From Whitmania pigra (taxonomy: Eukaryota > Annelida > Clitellata > Hirudinida > Haemopidae), in NCBI GenBank assembly GCA_021613335.1, contig JAJTWR010000263.1:3706001-3770000 (forward strand): DNA of 64,000 nucleotides, in the 5' to 3' direction. Each line of letters begins with the position of its first letter. Position 1 is the first letter of the stretch. The position numbers and the translations under genes were made by a program. The notes below the pieces were generated by a model. It was not told the DNA's origin, ran no database searches, and saw nothing but the letters and a program-made list of their open reading frames with translations. Below are positions 59,085 to 64,000 of the stretch, one piece after another.

Positions 59085-62000
59085 GAAGGTTATTCTTGTG
59101 GAAGACTAAATTTATACATATTTTATTAATATAAAAATTAACTTCTCTGCACAATTTTGTAAATGTTCTTATGCAAAAAAATTAATAAATATATCGAGCG
59201 ATATTTTCTTTCCCTTCTTATTCGAGGCCATTCATTTTCACAAAATAGGAAAAGTTCTCACAAAATTGATTTCGTATTTTTGAGTGTGTATGTTTTTCAT
59301 GAATAAATGTTTTAGATATTAAACAATATGTTTTCTCTAATAAATCTGATAATTTATTATTAATTTTAAAAGGTAATTTAAAAGTCTACATTTAGAATTT
59401 AAAAAGCAACGGAAACTGAAATAAAGAGTTTAAAATAAAAAAAAACACAAAATGGTGTTCTAAACATCGAGTGGAACGGTAACTTTATAAGAAAGTAACT
59501 AAAAAGATCGAAAGCATTGCGAGTAGAAAATGGGCGTACGTCTTCAAAAGAGCCTGTTTAAAAGAAAAGTGAAAATAAATATAAATAAATGTATCTGAAT
59601 TAATACGCGAAAGAACTAAATGTGAACAAAATGTTAAAACCCACCAATAAACGACAGAGAAGTTAGTGAAGTTAAGACAAGAAGTACGACAATATAATAA
59701 AATTCCTCATCACAGAAATTCACAACACAGCGTCTATAGACAAGTACAAGCATATTACCAGATATAAAATATTAAATACACATCCACAAACGTCCATGAA
59801 AACTTGAACAGTAAAAATATCACAAAACAATGTAAATAAATATAAACCAAATTTAATGAAACTTGAGTGAAATAATGGCAAAAAATACGTGTAAAATATG
59901 CAAATAATAACATAATGATTTAAGATAATTACAGCATCCCAGCCACCATAAGAAATGCAGCCAAGACCATGTTAGTGCCTCCAAAATATTTGCAAGCATA
60001 TTTTTATTGAATTAGCTTTCTCCGAAATAAGTTGCCACTTTTTAAAATTCGTATTATTGTGAAACTTCTTTCTTCACAACATATTGCAAACATTTTATCA
60101 GTAAGTGAGCTCTATGTTCAGATTCACATATCCGTCAAAGAATCACCTTATCTCAAACCACTACTTCACATTGTAACAGATGGGCATATACAGGGCAGAC
60201 GCAATGAACCATGCTCAGAGTTCGACCAAAGTATTGTCTTACTGACGGTATTGACGTCTGGGTTTCTCTGAACATTAGAGCTCCATATAATTTTCATTTG
60301 ATGAGCTTTATCTAGAATGACTGAGTGTTATAATCTAAGACCATCCTCTAAGCATCGTTATTTTGAGGCGATGCTTTCATTCTACATAGCGAGCCTTCAG
60401 GGAAGAACGAAATTTTATTAACTGGAATGTGACGATAGAGACGGGACCTCGAGCTTTCGATTCGACGTGCATGTTTTACGTATGTGTTATGGATGGGAAC
60501 ACGCTTGAAATCACATCGATATTTCTATGAAAGCTTCGATGGTCTAGTCTTGACATTTTTAGAGTAATAACTCTACTTAGAGATATCACTGGACTGCCCG
60601 TCAATGGACGATTATGTCCTGCGGCCTATCTTAATATTCTTAACATCTCATATTTATTTGTTTACCTATTCCTTATAATGTAAACAATAGCGAATTTTTA
60701 TGTTGTGTGAAGATTTTCTCTATTACCTTAAATATTTTTTTAAACATAAAATTAAGCATTTCCTTTCCATCCTGAGTATTATTTTGAACTTCAGCATTTT
60801 CTGATTCATTGTGACGCTTGAAGAACAACAATACTTTCTGGGTGAATTTATTCATATTAACTATTCATGTCAATTAAAGATGATAGGAATGTCCAGCAAC
60901 AGAGAATATGTTTAGTCGCACTTGCCACGAAACTGTTTTGGTTCTGACTAGCCATCAGCATGACCTGTCACGGCGAGTTCAGATTACCGATAAAGCATAA
61001 ACTAATTTTTAACTTTAATTTAGATAACCGAAACAAATGAGTGTGATGAAGTACTACTGCCAAAGATCAAAGTTACTTTAATGATATCTTGATCTCAGAG
61101 TTTAGTTTATAAGTGATGGCTAGTGAGGGTTACCTTTTTTGCCTTCACAAGAGACGCCGTTACTTTTAATGTCAGCATTCATCTACCTCCAAGTGTTCAA
61201 AGCATCTAAGTCGTTTTATAATGTTAACATGTAATTTCGCAACTAAACTAGAGCATTGAAAATTCTTCAGAGTTCTTATTGAGTTTCCTTATTCATCAGT
61301 CGATGCTCAATTTTCCTACAACTCATAAACTAACTGTAGGCCACATAACAATAATGAAGGCTTTTGTTTTGCGGGTTATTGGTTAGAATTTAAAAAATGC
61401 TTGAATAATTACTAACTGCAAATTATATGCAACGTGAGCATCGTTTAAACATCACAAATATGAAAATGCAATAATTTTATGTAAAATAGTTGAGTCCCAG
61501 TCTCTATTCAGTAACTTATTCAGTAGGGTCTTTAACCCTGACTATCGACCTATTTTTTTATCTAGACTCTTTTTTTATATTTATTTAACATGTTCAGAAA
61601 ATATCAGATTATAATAAAATATCATTATCTTTGAAGCAAGCACATTTTTGAGATTTTAACAAAACCTTTTTTATATCATTATTATTATACGATTCATAAA
61701 ATGGCTTAATACGCACATCGCGCATTACGCGCAACTAAGTTGATGCTTCTAGGCTCATCACTTATCGCTGTGGAAACGTTATCAAAACATTCATCATTCT
61801 CGCCCCCGTGAGTCAGAAAACATTGTTTAGGTTTTTCGTCGAAGATTCTAAAAAGTATAAGTTTTTAATTTCTTGATCTACTTTAGTAAGTCTTTCTAAA
61901 TTCTAGGTATCAAAAGACAGTTTGATGCATTAATAATTCTTCACTATATAAACTGGTTAACATTTAAAACCTATAAAATAGGTAATTCAAATAATATGGT

Positions 62001-64000
62001 CGGTTGTACTCTAACCCATACCTACTTAAGCAGATCCTTGCTTAAATACGGAATAAATATTAAAATTAAGCCACTTCCATTAGAAGAATCGGTTTAAAGA
62101 ATCTGCTTAATAGCTTCAGTAGAAAAAAAGTGCTTTACTTTCGGCCATAGATGTCTTTTGTAACTGACTTTTTACAATTATTAATAATTCACATTTATTG
62201 AAGAAAGATAAAAGCAGTTTAAAACCTTTTTTTAAAAATGAAATGGATCTTATCTAACGTCCGCTCATCACTAAAAACGACTATTGCATAACCACCGGCG
62301 ATGTTAAAGAACCTCAGAAGTGAAAATTGCATACAAATTTAATTGGCAGAATTAATGCTTTGTATTAATAGATTAGAAATTTAACTATTTGATGAATAAA
62401 AAACTCCAGAATGCTACATAAAATAAAGCGGTCGGGCAAAATGTATCTACTTTATATTATCTAAGAGGTTCGTTTTTTTTATGTATCAGAACAAAGAAAG
62501 TAAATTTCAATGACATTGTGACTAAGTAAGTTTTTGATGGTCTTCAGCGATTACTAAGCAACAAGGGTATGTTGGAGAATTATTAAATAATTTTGCACTT
62601 ACCTATGATCCTGTCTGATGAGGAAAGATCACAAGTGAAAGCAAAAGCGAACATCGCGTTCAGAAGTGATGAAAGTAAAGGGAACGAGGAGGAAAAGAAG
62701 CAGAAATTAGTGATATTCAACAGACATTTCGATAAAGATGCCGATCGCTAAAAAAAAACCTTTCCTTTGCCATTGTCGGTTAAAGAAAGAAAAGCAAGCG
62801 ATTAATTTACGAACAACATTTATACAAGTTTCAAGTGTTTAATGTCACTTCAAAGAATCGGCCAAACTGGTTTAAAGAAGTTAATTAAAAGTTTTTGAAA
62901 AGATAATTGCGGCTTGTAGTGATGAAAGCCAAACTAATGGTAGTCGTAAGGAATATACTTGTTTCCTTTTATTGCTGATAACAATATCACGAAAACCTCG
63001 AAAGTGAGTGCTGAGTCAGAGGAATTTATAAATAAACATTATCTAGTTGCTGGTGATAGTGAAAAATTATGGTGGTGATGATGATGATGATGACGATGAG
63101 GCAACCTCTTTTGCAATATTTTCTAAACTTTGAAACTCCTATTTTGGGTGCAGCCTATGCAGACTTGAGGGAATCATCATCAACATCATTATAATTATTC
63201 GACTGTAATAAATTTGAGAATTTTATATTGAAATGAAAAATAAACTTGTTCGAATTGTTTTTAAGCATTTTTGAGTATGCAGTCTGGATATCCGATATGG
63301 CCGATGAAAATATTTTGGGAAAGGTCTCTGATTAATACAGATTAACAAGTCATAGTAAAGCTTCAGAAGGATGTTACTGTTAATAACGATAATTTTTAGA
63401 TAATCTTTAGTAATTGACGTTATAGACTGCAAATAATACCGCTGGGGAGAAAATTGGTGCGATATTCTACTGAAATAATCCGCCATGATCAGTCTTAAAA
63501 AGTAGTCATTTAATTTTAAAATCACAAGAGAATTATAAACACTTTTTATCACTTTCCTTCATCAACCATTAGGCACGTAACCCATTCGACGACATGGTAG
63601 CAAAAATGTTTTGAGATAGTGTTTGTTAATTTCACTTATTCATTTCTTGAAGTCATCTTATACTTACAAAAAAAACATAGACTAAAAATTTGAGACAGGA
63701 TTCAGCATAAAGTTAAGACACCGAATGCAACACTAATCCCACTAGTTGGGTCAATTAATACCAGCATCACTTCTTTAAAACGTATATTCAGGAACGTCAT
63801 TTCAGCTTTTTCCAAGTGGGAGGGGGCAAACCCTAGTAAAACATGAGAATTTGACCTTTTTTGGCCCCTTCTTTCCTCTCCCCCTAAATTACGTCCCTGT
63901 CTATATTTTTGAAACTTCAAGTCATATTTTTGCGAAGTGATGTCAGAGAAACTTTATATTTAAGAATAGACACGCCTTGAAATAAAATTTATGTAAAGAA
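59085..64000. other. Downstream region without a supported gene
   Basis: AT-rich DNA. A GATGATGATG microsatellite lies at 63,073-63,100. Short frames at 60,032-60,271, 60,673-60,855, 62,605-62,751 and 63,223-63,552 have no recognisable relatives. A CCCCCTAAATTACGTCCCTG segment near 63,880-63,900 looks like a transposon end without a partner. Confidence 0.5.

Noticed and set aside
59930..60010. Minus-strand frame ending NMVLAAFLMVAGML, like a small membrane protein C-terminus
   Set aside because: A stop lies just upstream and no convincing acceptor or partner exon was found.
60673..60855. Minus-strand frame with a possible GTAATA donor, as a first exon
   Set aside because: Not recognised, and no partner exon with matching phase is visible.

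Overview
The window is intron-rich, AT-rich animal DNA crowded with transposons. Three protein-coding genes with ordinary GT-AG splicing can be read. The gene set (a Tuba/DNMBP-like scaffold, a POM121-like FG nucleoporin, an SH3BGRL-family protein) and the repeat mix (hAT, piggyBac, mariner, pogo/Tigger-like, CR1/L2/R2-like LINEs, Ty3-like LTR elements, tRNA-derived SINEs) indicate a metazoan, most likely an invertebrate. I cannot fix the phylum from sequence alone. There is no sign of prokaryotic or organellar DNA.

Layout. 1-7,427: decayed LINEs and a piggyBac-type element (3,779-6,722, TTAA at both ends) holding a LINE fragment and a hAT copy. 7,428-11,124 (minus strand): first three coding exons of a Tuba/DNMBP-like gene with four N-terminal SH3 domains; the rest must lie beyond the left edge. 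11,125-14,756: transposon-filled intergenic DNA. 14,757-19,730 (plus): 13-exon POM121-like nucleoporin gene of 1,165 codons, with FG repeats and a basic C-terminus. 20,360-58,900 (plus): one gene of at least 19 coding exons, about 586 residues, occupying 38.5 kb. 58,901-64,000: no gene I can support.

The third gene is the main discovery candidate. Exons 1-3 encode a complete SH3BGRL-type thioredoxin fold with the conserved LPPQIF motif. Exons 4-19 encode a long low-complexity tail in which acidic serine clusters alternate with lysine/proline-rich blocks, usually one repeat per exon. Every exon I can place is a multiple of three and every intron is phase 0. One tail exon has been copied in tandem (49,765-49,869 and 49,973-50,077). 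This arrangement resembles the tails of Nopp140/NOLC1 and Treacle, but here it is attached to an SH3BGRL domain.

The introns of that gene are transposon nests whose layers can be ordered from target-site duplications: a hAT (28,259-32,738) containing a second hAT, a deleted LTR element and a 54-bp mini-insertion; a mariner split by an L2/Rex1-like LINE; a CR1 split by another LINE; a hAT-like ORF split by a long-inverted-repeat element encoding an Ulp1-like protease plus PHD-like finger (53,612-56,070), which in turn carries a hAT MITE; and a 938-bp perfect tandem duplication.

All exon models are conceptual, made by eye from splice sites and reading frames. No transcript evidence or database search was available.
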